Part shown: positions 19,215 through 29,688 of the stretch, in pieces
Layout of the letters: each line of letters starts with the position of its first letter
Position numbering within the stretch: the first letter of the stretch is position 1
Assembly (NCBI GenBank): GCA_033557685.1
Contig: JAWQRN010000434.1
Span: 1-29,712, forward strand
Origin: Sperchopsis tessellata
Taxonomy: Eukaryota > Arthropoda > Insecta > Coleoptera > Hydrophilidae
Reading direction: 5' to 3'
Length of the DNA stretch: 29,712 bases
The notes under the pieces: generated by a model
The model's input: only the letters and a program-made list of their open reading frames with translations
The model's database searches: none
Told to the model about the DNA's origin: nothing
Made by a program: the position numbers and the translations under genes

Positions 19215-20273
19215 ATTGTTGATCCAAAAGCTGTCCTACCTGGACGAATCATTTCTTGATATTTTTTCCGAGTTAAGTTACAATAAAAAAATATAGGCTC
19301 TACAATTTTATTTTGGAGAAAACCACACCAAACTTTAATAGATTTTCTACCGGACTTTTTAATTGGAATGACTGTTCTTTTTCGTTGATTTTTGGTCTCC
19401 CATTAACGTCTATTTTTTTTGTTAAAAATCCCTGCTGTGGAATACGGTGATTCATCTGTCCATAGAATGTTCTTTTTCGTTTATGTTTGTTCTCCCACGT
19501 ACTTCTATTTTTTTTTGTTGTGGAAAATCACGATTCATCGGATGTATTTGAATAAGTTAGTGTCTTCGTCCAGTCTTTGGAACATTTGCTGGCAAAGTTT
19601 CAATCTTTTCCGCTTTTGATCTTCTGTAAGCTCCTTAGCCGATTATAACTTGTAAGGCCTTTTTTCATATTTTTTAACGTTCTTTGAATTGTTGTATAAC
19701 TTTTTTGAGTTTCACATGATGCAGCAAGTAAACTAATTTCAGCATTTTCTAAAACAAATTATATACTGCTATCAGAATATAGATTTTACTCAGAGAGGCT
19801 TTGCTTTCAAATAAATGTTTAAACTAGGGGTGCGGAAAAACTTTAAAATTAATTTTAGTTTTATTTTTAAATTGATAAAATTGTACTAACAAATGCCAAA
19901 ATCAATAATGTTAATAAAGAAACAATGGTCACAGGTCATCAGCCAAAGCCTACTATACTTCCGTCAGTAACAAGCTTTAAAATAATGCATATTTAGAGCA
20001 TTGTCAAGGCCCAATATGTCACAAATATTAACTTATCAACTCTGATATATTTGAAATCTGAAAAAATTATCAAAAGAAAATGTAAACATATACAGGATAT
20101 TCTCTTTAAAAAAACACCTCTATTCTTATATCACGTGACATATGCAAGTAATCGTTTTTAAGTAGTATTTACAAAATACATAGATAAAACACTACAACTT
20201 TTGTATTTAAATTTTTATTGCTCTTCTAACAAAATAGTTAAGGGGGGGAGGTAAAATAGAGTGTATCTCCCTG
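19215..20273 (-). mobile_element. Tc1/mariner-like family 'A/B/C', copy C: 5' end and N-terminal half of transposase
   Basis: Read on the minus strand from 20273. The terminus is CAGGGAGATACACTC next to TA (20274-20275), then a run of seven C and cttaactattttgttagaag. A ~450-bp untranslated terminal region follows to about 19790, shared with copy B in inverted orientation. The transposase (about 19755 to 19215) shows the second HTH region (a K-G-L-T-S-Y-x-R-L segment matching RPYKLLPVPE in copy B, then EDQKRKRLKLCQQMFQRLDE), then NILWTDESPYSTAGIFNKKN with the first catalytic Asp, then KSIKVWCGFLQNKIVEPIFF and LTRKKYQEM. Sequence after 19215 is not recognisable as transposase, so the second and third catalytic blocks are missing. 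Several stops and frameshifts are present. Confidence 0.75.
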
Positions 20274-20275
20274 TA

Positions 20276-22380
20276 CAGTCCATTGAGTAAATTTATTTTT
20301 ACAAATAATATACAAAAGTTACAGATCCATCAATAACAAATCTGCGATTGTATGGACAATGCTGATTGGATTAAACAAAATTCTGAATTTCGACAAAAGT
20401 TTAGTGAATCAAAAAAAAAAAAAACAATTAAACTGAGAACACATAAGAAGAAAATGGTTTGTATATTCACTATCCACCGTGAACGTCTTCTGTTTCCCAT
20501 ATAAAGTTTTCAGTCAGAGGGAGTCTTCATTTTGTAACTGATTCCTTTTTACGTTGTCCGTAATCAAACCGCGTGAAACGGTAAGCTATAAGTAATACAC
20601 GAGGCTAAATTCATGCGCGAGTACGAAGATTCTAAGCCGACTGTGACATATGAAACGTTAAATGAAGTGAATTTACACCTACAGGCATAGAGGATGGTAA
20701 AACAAAAACTAAGATGTAAAAACAATGTATGGATGCTAAGCTTAATACAGCATGCCGACACAGAGGGTTTACTTGCTTGCACTACAAAAACGTTTCACGG
20801 CAGATCAGGAAGTAATATTTACTTGTAGCGATTGTTTGAGAAAATATATGTTTTACGCTGATTTCAGTTAAGTACACGAAATAATACATTACGATAATGA
20901 TCTGCCCGATGCGAAGTCTGGTGCTCAACATGGTTGATTGGCTGCTACTTTTTGATTATTCGCATTACGGAAATAGGAACCCCACCACATCAAGGGTAAC
21001 ATGAACATAAAAGGAACTAAGCGAATGTAAGTTACTAAAACCTATAACATATAGAGCTATAGTGTGGTAAATTGGAAAAAAAATGCTTAACGTAAATATA
21101 TATTAGACATTTCACAGCTTCAGAATATTAAATACCCCTAAATAAACGATTGATTAATCGTAATTTGGTTACCTTAGCTTTATTAACTTAGTGTCTCTAT
21201 TAATATTCCTCCACCCACATATTTGTAAACACGCCATAAATTACTCTCAACAGTGCAAGTTAATTATTGTTATGTATGTTTGTGTGAAAATTGTGTCTCA
21301 ATTAAGTTTAACGTGACAATATACATCTTGTCATGTAGATATTGCGGGGACTTTTGCCAATTCGTACTCAGTATAGGCCGTTATTATTTATATTACATTG
21401 TTCTGCATTTCTTGTCTGTAAGGAAATGCGGGGCACACTCTCAGGGAACATATTAGGTAGAAATTCCAAGACATCCAAATTCTAAACACGTGGCAGGTAT
21501 CTTCTATTAACCTTGGAGGAAGGAAGGCAAGACTTACGCCAAGGGTTTTAGTAAACTGACAGTGATTCCGCTTTAATCCCAACACCTTTAGGCAATTAGC
21601 GTTATTGTTTGTATCTCTGTAATATGCAGCACATACGAATAATTATAGATGCGCATATGTGTAACTATGTAGGTGGCATCGTGTAACTTACAACGGCTTT
21701 AATACAGTACATTTAAGCTTATACAGTAACATGAGCAACTGTATCTAATCTAGATTTGCAATTTATTCCACCTATAACATCTAGAGATTCTCTCTTGTAG
21801 TACTAAAACTGATTAAACTGATACTGATGAAAATTTATTTTGAGCTGAAAAGGAAGTGCTGTAACTGACTTTAACGTGCTTTGGTTTGCAGAATATAGTT
21901 GCAGGTTAAAATTTTAGCCTCATCTTTTGTGTAGACTAAAACAATTACAGTAGCTGACACGTGCAAAACGAATTTGATAAACGAAATTTATTTAATAGAG
22001 TTAAATGAAATTGACACAAAAGGTGGCCACTACGGTGGCTCCGAGTAAACATTTGTTGGGGATATTTTTTCGCGCTACCCCCCAGTTTGGTTCCATTTTA
22101 TGAAAAAATAATCTGTGTAAAATTTTAGCTCAATTGGATAAACGGAAAGGGTGTCCCTAGGACCTTGAAAATAGAAAAAAAATCATAAAATCACAGAAAA
22201 AAATCAATTTTAATTGTTAGCGAAATATTAATTATACGCAAAAAAGTATTATATAAACGTTGTAGATTTATTAAAATTGCATATATCATCTTTTTTCGTA
22301 CTATTAATAATTTCAGAGAAAAAATAATGCTACAAATCAAGCTACTCCAACTCCAGAATAGTATAGTAAATTCAGTTCGC
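20276..22380. other. no gene recognised (about 2.1 kb)
   Basis: This lies between the facing ends of copies C and B. It contains several short open frames (for example 20564-20782 minus, 21253-21456 plus, 21388-21585 minus) with no family resemblance. I checked both strands for the element families found elsewhere in the window and saw none. The segment around 22010-22210 has a non-coding repeat texture but no second copy here. Confidence 0.45.
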
Positions 22381-22384
22381 GTAT

Positions 22385-23370
22385 TATAAAACTAAGGCGA
22401 TTCCCTAGTTTTTGACCCCTCCCTTATTTCTCTTATTAGAAGGGTTATATAAATAGTTAAGTAAAAAAGTTGTAGGTGTCCACTATACGTATTTTAAATA
22501 CTACTAAATAAAAGATTGCCTGCATATGTCATGTGATATAAGAAAACTGGTAATTTTTTTAAAGACAAGACCTATATATCTTTACATTTTATGATTTCAA
22601 CTCTATAAGGCTATATGCTATATATTGTTACATATAGGGCATTAAAAATGCTCTAAATATGCGTTATTTTAAAGCTGGTTACTCATAGAAGTACAGTAGG
22701 CTTTGGCTGATGATCTAAGACAACATTGTTTCTTTATTACCATTGTTGTTGTTTGGTATTTGTTAGTATTATTTCATGAAAATAGTTTACATAGAAGCCA
22801 AATAGTTTGAAATATTTTCCCTTTATTAAAAAAAACAAAAATATAAAAACTGCAAGAAGAGAGTATATAGCATTATACCCAAATCGCTCAGCTTCCAGAG
22901 AAAACATATTAGGGAATACTTACAGATATTTGAAAAATACTAACAATCTTAAAAAAGATGTAGCACTATCTTGATATATTGATTAATTTTGAACGTAGTT
23001 ATGATATAAATTACTCATACAAAGAATAAAACTGGCAGATGGATAATACCAAGTGCCCTAAACCCAAATACCAAACCAAACCAAAGAATAAAACTAAAAT
23101 TACTTTTAAAGTTTTTCCGCTAGTTTAAACATTAATTTTAAAACAAAGCCTCTCTGAGAGAAATCTGTGTTCTGATAACCGTATGCGGATAGCCGTTTTG
23201 CCGGATGTTTGACCATGTAAATAATTTGATTTAGAAAATGCTGAAACTATATTACGCGTTTCATCACGTGAAAGTCAAAAATTTATTCAAGAATTCAAAA
23301 ACCATTAAAAAAAAACATGAATATAGACCTTACAAATTATTACCGGTTCCGGAGTTTACAGAAGATCAAA
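22385..23370 (+). mobile_element. Tc1/mariner-like family 'A/B/C', copy B: 5' terminal region and start of transposase
   Basis: The terminal region runs from about 22385. It matches copy C in inverted orientation over about 22440-22775 and 23085-23180; landmarks include gtaggctttggctgatgat, caaagcctctctgagagaaa and ctagtttaaacattaatttt. An extra segment (about 22800-23040) that C lacks instead matches copy A at 15490-15720 (ctgcaagaagag, ataccc-aaatcg, ttactcatacaaagaa). The transposase starts on the plus strand before 23238: LENAETILRVSSRESQKFIQ in one frame, then KKKHEYRPYKLLPVPEFTED in the next, i.e. the region around the second HTH. At 23370 it is cut and continues directly into LINE sequence, with the trinucleotide AGC shared by both at the junction. 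Confidence 0.72.
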
Positions 23371-23421
23371 AGCTCGCAGAAGCATACAATATACATTTAT
23401 ATTCTAACATAGATCTTATAT
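23371..23421. repeat. 51-bp direct repeat flanking a 4.3 kb block, right copy
   Basis: Right-hand partner of 18989-19039, 50 of 51 positions identical, same orientation. It starts exactly at the junction with the truncated transposase of copy B. Confidence 0.9.
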
Positions 23422-24076
23422 ATTGTGAGGTTTGTAGATATATTCGCTCCCCATCTAACCCTTTATATTACCTTCACTAAATGTAGAGATTTTTCGTATC
23501 TTGTCTCCTGCTCATTAATGTGAATTGTGCAGTTCAGTTTATAATCTATATCGAGGCCTAAGATATTTCGAATGCGCTGTTTATAATCCAATTCTCTAAC
23601 CCAATTACGGCTTGAAACATTCTTTAATTTAAGTGATTTAAGTTTGTATCCATTGTACAATATCAAATATCATCAGCGTACTTTACGATATTGATATTTT
23701 CGCCGAGGGTACTCTGGAGGTCAGCTGTGTAAACATTAAAAATAATAGAGCTGCAAACGGAACCCTATAGCAAGCCCACGGACACTTTTCTTGGGCCCAT
23801 TTTTAAATTTGTTTTGTTTCGAATATAACTCTTTATCTCATGCAATAAGTCAGTTATATTTCTAGCTGCCTGTCCAGAGACGCCCATATTGCACAATTTC
23901 ATCTTCAATAAGTTTAGGTCTACACAACTGTACCCATTAACAAGATCTAACAAGAAATTGATCCTAAATATTTATTCTGGGTTAAACATATCTGAACATC
24001 GGTTATCAGGTCCGTCAGTGTATCAATGGTGTATCCCTTCCCTTTAGAAACTCATACTGTTTTTGAGGTAATACAT
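23371..24076 (-). mobile_element. LINE reverse-transcriptase fragment (piece 2 of an apparently split copy)
   Basis: Reading down from about 23955: LDLVNGYSCVDLNLLKMKLC and NMGVSGQAARNI (RT block A), GPRKVSVGLL-GSVCSSIIF, then NVYTADLQSTLGENINIVKY continuing into ADDI (YADD codons at 23669-23680, intact), then a frame change into RNILGLDIDYKLNCTIHINE (L-G-x-x-x-D-x-x-x-x-W-x-x-H-I). It ends with GLDGERIYLQTSQ and the I-R-S-M-L-E-Y segment that is the 51-bp duplicate. This is a Jockey/R1-group RT with a stop inside the QG-S block and several shifts. Its natural continuation is found at 18843-19039. Confidence 0.78.
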
Positions 24077-26060
24077 TTTTAGGAAAAAGAACTTGAAAGA
24101 TGCAAACTGTCAGTAACAGGCATTATTGAGACCCACCGGAAGGGAAAAGGACTTTAAAAAGTCAAACGGTAAAACAATTATCTTTTAAAGCAACGAGGAC
24201 AACAACAGAATAGTGTAAGTTTTTAACTATTCCCAAATACGTATAAATATTTAATGGCCTATAACACGTCCAGTGATAGGATAGCCACTATTGAACTAAA
24301 CTCCAGACCAGTTCCTCTAAACGTAATTCAAGTCTATGCACCAACAAGCGAATACAGCGAACAATAAATACAGGATTTCTAAGGAAAACTGGAAGGATTA
24401 CTACTAAAAGTGCCAATGATAATCGAAGATTTTAAAGCGAAAGTAGGTGACACACATAGAGATGATCATATAAGAATAGTATCGAAAAAACTAACAATTG
24501 GTGATGAAAACAAATTCTGCGAAAAGTTCACGGCGAAAGTAGCCTTGGAACACGTCTCTTATAACGACACACCGGAAGAGATATGGCGGCACACAAGAAA
24601 GATCATCACAGAAACTTCCACGAATCAAAGGCCGGGTAATGCGATAGCACTGGATACAGATGAAACCTATAAACTCATAGAGGCGAGACTTAATCTAAAA
24701 AGCGAAGAAAACACGGAGAAAAAGCAAACAGATGAAATAAAAGGTGCCGACATATTTCATCTTAGCTGTCAAAAAAAATATGGTCAACATGATCGTGGCC
24801 GAAAGAGTGGACAAGTTCAATATTCCTCGCATTACTTACAAAGCTTCTAGAGAGAAATGTGACAATTACAGACTGATAGCCCTAATCTCGCATGCAAGTA
24901 ATATTATCATCACGATCCTAAATGAGGGACTGAAACCCTTTTCTATAGTGGAAATCCCGCACATCAAGCAAACAGGTTTTGTGAAAGGACGTGATACACG
25001 AGATCAGTCACTGTACATATGTTTTATCGACTAGCGTAAAGCCTTCGATTGTATGAATTGGAATTTATTATTGTCCTTTTAACCGAAATGGGAGTACCAA
25101 GCCACTTAAATCTAATGATCTAAGAATTATACATCCACAGTGAAGCAGTTGTACAAGTAGCCAACTCCCTTTAAAACCCTTATTAAAAAAGGTGCCAGAC
25201 AGGGATGTATCCTATCACTAATGATTTTCAATATATAAAGTGAATATATTCTGAGGAAACCCTTGGAAAGCTGAAATGGTAGCATCGCCGTGAGATGAGA
25301 ATAAATCACCAATTTAAGATACGCGGATAACATGGTTTGTTCGCTAGTTCGACCGAAAGACTGCAACAACTAATAGGAAAACTCGAAGAAGAAAGCGCTA
25401 GCCTATATCTAGGAATGAATCACGACAAAACAAAGATAATAACTATAGACCACCTAAATAATAACAGACCAGCCATCACTCACAATGGATTATCACAGGT
25501 CGTTAATCAGCTTGTATACGTATACCTTGGAGCAGTAATTATCAACGAAAGCGGAAGCTCTGAAGAAGTGCGATGGCAAGGAGAATCATGCGGGAGTTGT
25601 AGAGAACATGGGTAGACAGCAACATTACACTAAACATGATTAAACAAATAGTAAAAACCCTGGCATTCCCCATCGTAAAGTATGCTACAGAAGCCTGGAC
25701 CCTTAAAGTAACTCATAGGAAAAAAACTCGATGCCTGTAAAATTTGGTGCTGGAGGCGATTACTTCGAGTTCCCTGGACTGCCAGGCGAAATACAAGATC
25801 AGCAGCGACTTTCACAAATGATATACTCACGAATTCTAAGATACTTTGGGCACGTATTGAGGAGGAAAAACGACAACTTTGAGAGACTGATTATTCAGGG
25901 AAAAATAAAAGGTACAAGACCAAGAGGACGGTCTCCAAAAGTTGGTCAGATTAAATGAAGGTGCTAACGAATTCCCCAATAAATAAGACTACCAGGGATG
26001 CCAAATATAGATGCCGGTGGCGCGACATAGTTCGTAAAGCCACAGTTCCTACACACTGAA
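24076..26060 (+). mobile_element. APE-type LINE ORF2 (endonuclease + RT), 5'-truncated and decayed
   Basis: The plus strand opens in the endonuclease (LERCKLSVTGIIETH near 24085, FKKSNGKTIIFKSNEDNN), continues with DRIATIELNSRPVPLNVIQV and YAPTSEYSE near 24275-24360, then IIEDFKAKVG where GDFNAKVG is expected. A large deletion joins this to DDHIRIVSKKLT and the linker (NDTPEEIWRHTRKIITET). RT blocks follow: CDNYRLIALISHASNIIITI, IKQTGFVKGRDTRDQ, LYICFID-RKAFDCMNWNLL, GARQGCILSLMIFNI near 25195, then RYADNMV with YADD altered to YADN (Asn codon 25329-25331). The thumb (SASLYLGMNHDKTKIITIDH, YLGAVIINESGSSEEVRW) leads to KIDACKIWCWRRLLRVPWTA in shifted frame and the C-terminus RILRYFGHVLRRKNDNFERL, GTRPRGRSPK and RCRWRDIVRKATVPTH, with a stop near 26058. 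Many frameshifts and the lost Asp make it inactive. Clade not assigned. Confidence 0.87.
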
Positions 26061-26109
26061 GCCAAATCACGACTCCTCTGCTAAGAGGATAACAAGACGA
26101 AGAGAGGGA

Positions 26110-27480
26110 GAGCATATAGCCACCGATGATGCACTCGTAAATCTTTGAAATGCAAGGGAGTAGTGATATTGGTCGATATTTGTCGTTTTTTGATTAAAGT
26201 TTATTCCTTAGATTTTAATTAATAACTCTATTGCAATAAATTTATTATGAGGCATTTTGATACGCCTTTGTAGGTGCCATTATAGCTGGAGTATTCAATG
26301 CATTATAAAAATTATCTTTTTACAAAGAAAGCAAAAATGTAACAAATTTTACAGATGTTATTTAGTTGGAAGCATACGCTGTAATAAATTACCTTCTTCA
26401 AGCAAGAAAAGATTTCTAGGAAAGTTTTAAGAGGGCAGATGTACATGTTCCCTTTTTAGGACACAGCACAAAAAAGATTGTTACCCACTCGTTTCTAGAT
26501 GGAAATTTGTACTGTCCACGATAACTTAACGCCAGCTGTCTCCACGATATATTTTCAATCTCAATCGTAAATAGGTACACTGCTATACATATAATCGCGC
26601 TTTCCAGCGTTTAGTTAAAGTCTAATCCCTCTTTCCATAATGTCATCTGCAACAGGGAATTCAACATTAAAAGACCCTTCGTACTATTGCCCCCCCCCTT
26701 CAGTCAGTGGCTGCGTTTATCTGAATAATTTATTTTAAAATGTAAGGAACAGTTTTTCTTTAATTTTTTTTTATATTTTTAAAAAAATTGAATTGTTTTT
26801 CGATTTAGTTATAAAGTATTTTCAAAAACCGTTTCTATTAAAGTACTGGAAAGCCATGATTTCGTTCAGGAAAATATATTGATATAATAGCAGATTTAAC
26901 TCCAAGTTGGATATCAATCTCCAGTCAAACGGTATATATTTTCCCAGCTAAAAGCCAATAAAGTTACATTGGGTAGTTAGGCACACAGAACTGTTAATTA
27001 TGTCAATACCAAGTGCTATTGCATGCGCAAGCACTACATTTTACGGGGCAATTTTGTTCGTTTTTTGGTTGTTAATTAACACAGCAAATTTAATAAAGTT
27101 TCGTGAAATTGCACCAATTTCAAAAAACCAACACGTAAATTGCATTGCTGTGTAAATATAACATAACTTTTACATCAAATCGCTATCGGGTATAGGATAC
27201 GTTCAGAAAATAATAAAAGCTTTGGAACTGTCACCGATTATTTGTTATTACACATGGTGTTTCTTTTATTGCTATACCCCTTGTAAAAAGATTATATTTT
27301 CCCGAAGTAAAATTGGTTTACATTTTCTAAAGCATTAAATGGTGTATCATAAATTTCTGTTCAGTTTTACCGGAAATGATAGCGACTTTTGTATTGTGAT
27401 GAATTGCCCTGTATTTTATATTGCCATAAGAATAAATATGAATTTATAAAATCAAGTAGAACTTTATTCATATTAATAAA
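26110..27480. other. no gene recognised (about 1.4 kb)
   Basis: AT-rich sequence with no open frame of note. It includes a run of nine C at about 26691 that is not accompanied by the terminal sequences seen at the C/G runs of the A/B/C transposon family. Nothing else is recognisable. Confidence 0.45.
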
Positions 27481-27494
27481 ATACAGTTTTGATA

Positions 27495-28490
27495 TGAAAA
27501 GTTAGCGTGTGTTGTGATTGGTGCATTCGGTTTTTGGAAGCGTGTCCTATTGCCGTCGTGCATTTTTACAGTTGCAACTAGGTTTACCAATGACTGGCTT
27601 CCACGTGCAAAGTAATCGCAAACCATCATCTCGGGTATTCAAACAAATCGGCCATTTTTCAATTTCTACAACTTCCAGTAATGTTCGGTGTTTTAAGTAT
27701 ATTACACTCGAAAGTGTTTTTCTGTCTTCTAATACTTGTAATCTCTTTCTTGCTAGTTCGTGTTCCTTCACACGGGATGAGATTCGTCGATTTGTTTGTC
27801 CGATGTAGGTCTTTTCACAATCGACACAGGGCACTTCGTAAACTCCTTGATCTTCTAGAGGGATTGTGTCCTTCGGGGTACTAAGAAGGTTTCCAATTTT
27901 TATATTTCTGCAGAATGTCGTTTTTAAGTTAAACCGCCGTAGAATGTTTGAAGCTCTGTCAGTAGTTCCTTTAATGTAAGGTAAGACAACTGCTGAGGAA
28001 GGTTTTTCTTCTTCTTCTCTCTCAACACGGCGATTTTTATTCATGGCTCACTGTATGGACATTTCTTTATAGTCGTTAAACAAAGATAGTAACTTTTAGT
28101 GTTTCCATTTCTTCGTTGCGATATTCTGCATCGGACACGGTTTTAGCACAAAATACTAAAGTATTCAGTACCGATTGTAGTTGAGCTGAATGGTGGTGCG
28201 ATCTTGCATTTAAGTACCTGTTAGTGTGTGTTAGTTTTCTATACACTGTGTGGGCCCGAGTTCCTTTTTCTTGGTTAAGAGCACGTCCAGTTGATTGTTC
28301 TCTTCAATATCCATGGTGTATTTGATCTTCCTATGCTGCGAGTTAAGGTGTCTAAGAAAGCGGTGTACTTCTTCAATTCCGTGTGACCATATCACTAGTG
28401 TGTCGTCCACGTATTTAATCTAGAGTGATGGTTTTGAGGACGCAGTTTGTAGATCAGTTTCTTCAAAGGAGTTCATATTGTTTTGAATAC
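27495..28490 (-). mobile_element. Penelope-like retroelement 2 (RT C-terminal part with intact YVDD + GIY-YIG), 5'-truncated
   Basis: Reading down from 28478: NSFEETDLQTASSKPSL, IKYVDDTLVIWSHGIEEVHR (YVDD at 28402-28413), FLRHLNSQHRKIKYTMDIEE, then after a shift VYRKLTHTNRYLNARSHHHS and TLVFCAKTVSDAEYRNEE. A 165-codon uninterrupted frame follows (28044 to 27547): VLPYIKGTTDRASNILRRFN, the linker IKIGNLLSTPKDTIPLEDQ, the GIY-YIG nuclease GVYEVPCVDCEKTYIGQTN-R-R-I (27785-27846 region), RVKEHELARKRL, and a C-terminal block KWPICLNTRDDGLRLLCTW with KPVIGKP. The cysteines beside GVYEVPC are typical of Penelope nucleases. It is younger-looking than element 1, but the N-terminal RT half is missing and at least one stop and one shift lie in the RT part. 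Confidence 0.9.
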
Positions 28491-28767
28491 CCGAGATGAT
28501 GGTTTGCGTTTACCTTCCACGTGGAAACCAGTCATTGGTAAACCGAGTTGGAGTCGCAAAAATGTACGACGGCAATAGGACAAACCCCCAAAAACCGAAT
28601 GCACCAATCACAACATACGCTTACGCCAAACTCACCAATAACCATTCATCTGTTGATCAGTGTAAGATGATGGCCGAAGGAAATCGACCGAAAGCTTATC
28701 AAAAAGCTCGTTCTTCTCAGAACGAAGGAGCACATACTTGGGATAAATCTCGAAAATCAATCGCTGC

Positions 28768-28768
<1 letters not shown>
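28484..28768 (+). mobile_element. inverted partial copy of the Penelope-like element 2 tail
   Basis: Bases 28484-28620 are the reverse complement of about 27495-27650 with roughly seven of eight positions matching by eye. They encode the same C-terminal residues on the plus strand (PRDDGLRLPSTWKPVIGKPS). From 28621 to 28768 the sequence continues beyond the homology to the first copy, probably as element 3' untranslated sequence, up to an (AT)n run. The two copies therefore point away from each other, with their truncated 5' ends joined at about 28484-28490. The plus-strand open frame 28496-28771 is out of the element's coding frame and is not a gene. Confidence 0.8.

Positions 28769-28805
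<37 letters not shown>
28769..28805. repeat. (AT)n microsatellite
   Basis: Uninterrupted alternating at run directly after the inverted Penelope-like tail. Confidence 0.97.
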
Positions 28806-28810
<5 letters not shown>

Positions 28811-28814
28811 CATT

Positions 28815-29565
28815 ATTGTGGAAGAAAAGACCTTTTCAAGGATTTTGGTGTATGATTTGCATCTGGAATATCTCTCTTGAGGCACCAACAATTGTCTGCT
28901 AGTATGTTCGTATCCCAGCGACCCTGGTACCTCTCTTCCATCACTCGAATGTTTTGATGAAAGCGCTTATCTTGCTACTCGCTGTAATCCCCGCAGTTTT
29001 CAGGAAAATAATCTAAATGCTAGCTGAGAAAATGTATCTTTATAGATATACGTGCATCAAGAACCTGGAAGCTCCGCAATAGTTCCTCAACAACATATTC
29101 ATACTCTGAGCTCCTATGGTTGTCCAGAAAGTTCTTGATTATGGACTTCCATGCGAAGGCATTTTTCTCATCTTCTTCCATACTATTACCAAATTTATCT
29201 CCCTGATCTGGGGGCCGTCAAAAATACCTGCCATTAGTTTGGCCTCACTGACGCGTGGAAACTTCTGATTTAGGAAAGCAAAAGCTCTACTTTTTCTGGT
29301 TTCATAAACCCAAGTTTGATGCTGAGTATAATTTTCTGAGGACCCACGAGTGCTTGTGAGAGAACTTTTCGTGAACATGGTTTCAGGTCAGGTCTTGCTT
29401 TCCAGACAATGAGCAAGTACAATTTAAACAATGCTGAACAAACATACCGTTTTGTCTCTGCACATCTTCCAGTTGTGATATTTATAGTTCACAGTTCCAC
29501 GTTATTATAACTGAAAGTCATCTGAATAGAATGACCCGCTGGAACAGAAGCGATCTTATTATCAA
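28815..29565 (-). pseudogene. decayed member of an unnamed multicopy arthropod protein family
   Basis: Reading down the minus strand: KIASVPAGHSIQMTFSYNNV near 29555-29500, YKYHNWKMCRDKTV near 29490-29450, FAFLNQKFPRVSEAKLMAGI and FDGPQIRE near 29290-29195, then after one frameshift KFGNSMEEDEKNAFAWKSII, KNFLDNHRSSEYEYVVEELL, DARISIKIHFLS-HLDYFPE, KRFHQNIRVMEERYQGRWDT and NILADNCWCLKRDIPDA, ending near 28820. These blocks, in this order, match a protein I know as a large uncharacterised multicopy family in spiders, aphids and other arthropods. I know of no assigned function. It has two in-frame stops in the HLDYFPE-QDKRFHQ region and one frameshift. A host gene cannot be excluded, but the decay and setting suggest a mobile-element passenger or transposon protein. 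Confidence 0.55.
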
Positions 29566-29688
29566 AGTTCCTGAAAAGGCCGTTCATTCCAGATTAACTG
29601 TATTTGTGTACTATATCATATATTTAATGTATATATGATGTGAATGTAAGTCTGCTTAGAGACAATACACATCGTAGATTTATAACCG

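Noticed and set aside
23238..23480. 80-codon plus-strand frame with RPYKLLPVPEFTED as a possible host exon
   Set aside because: Copy C at about 19600-19755 carries the same stretch followed by a WTDES block, showing it is the HTH-linker region of the Tc1/mariner-like transposase; the rest of the frame is reversed LINE.
26684..26705. Run of nine C as another terminus of the A/B/C transposon family
   Set aside because: The flanks do not contain the cttaactatttt or CAGG sequences that accompany the runs in copies A and C.
28496..28771. 91-codon open frame on the plus strand as a possible novel small gene
   Set aside because: It overlays the inverted Penelope-like tail in a different frame from the element's own coding frame and runs into the AT microsatellite.
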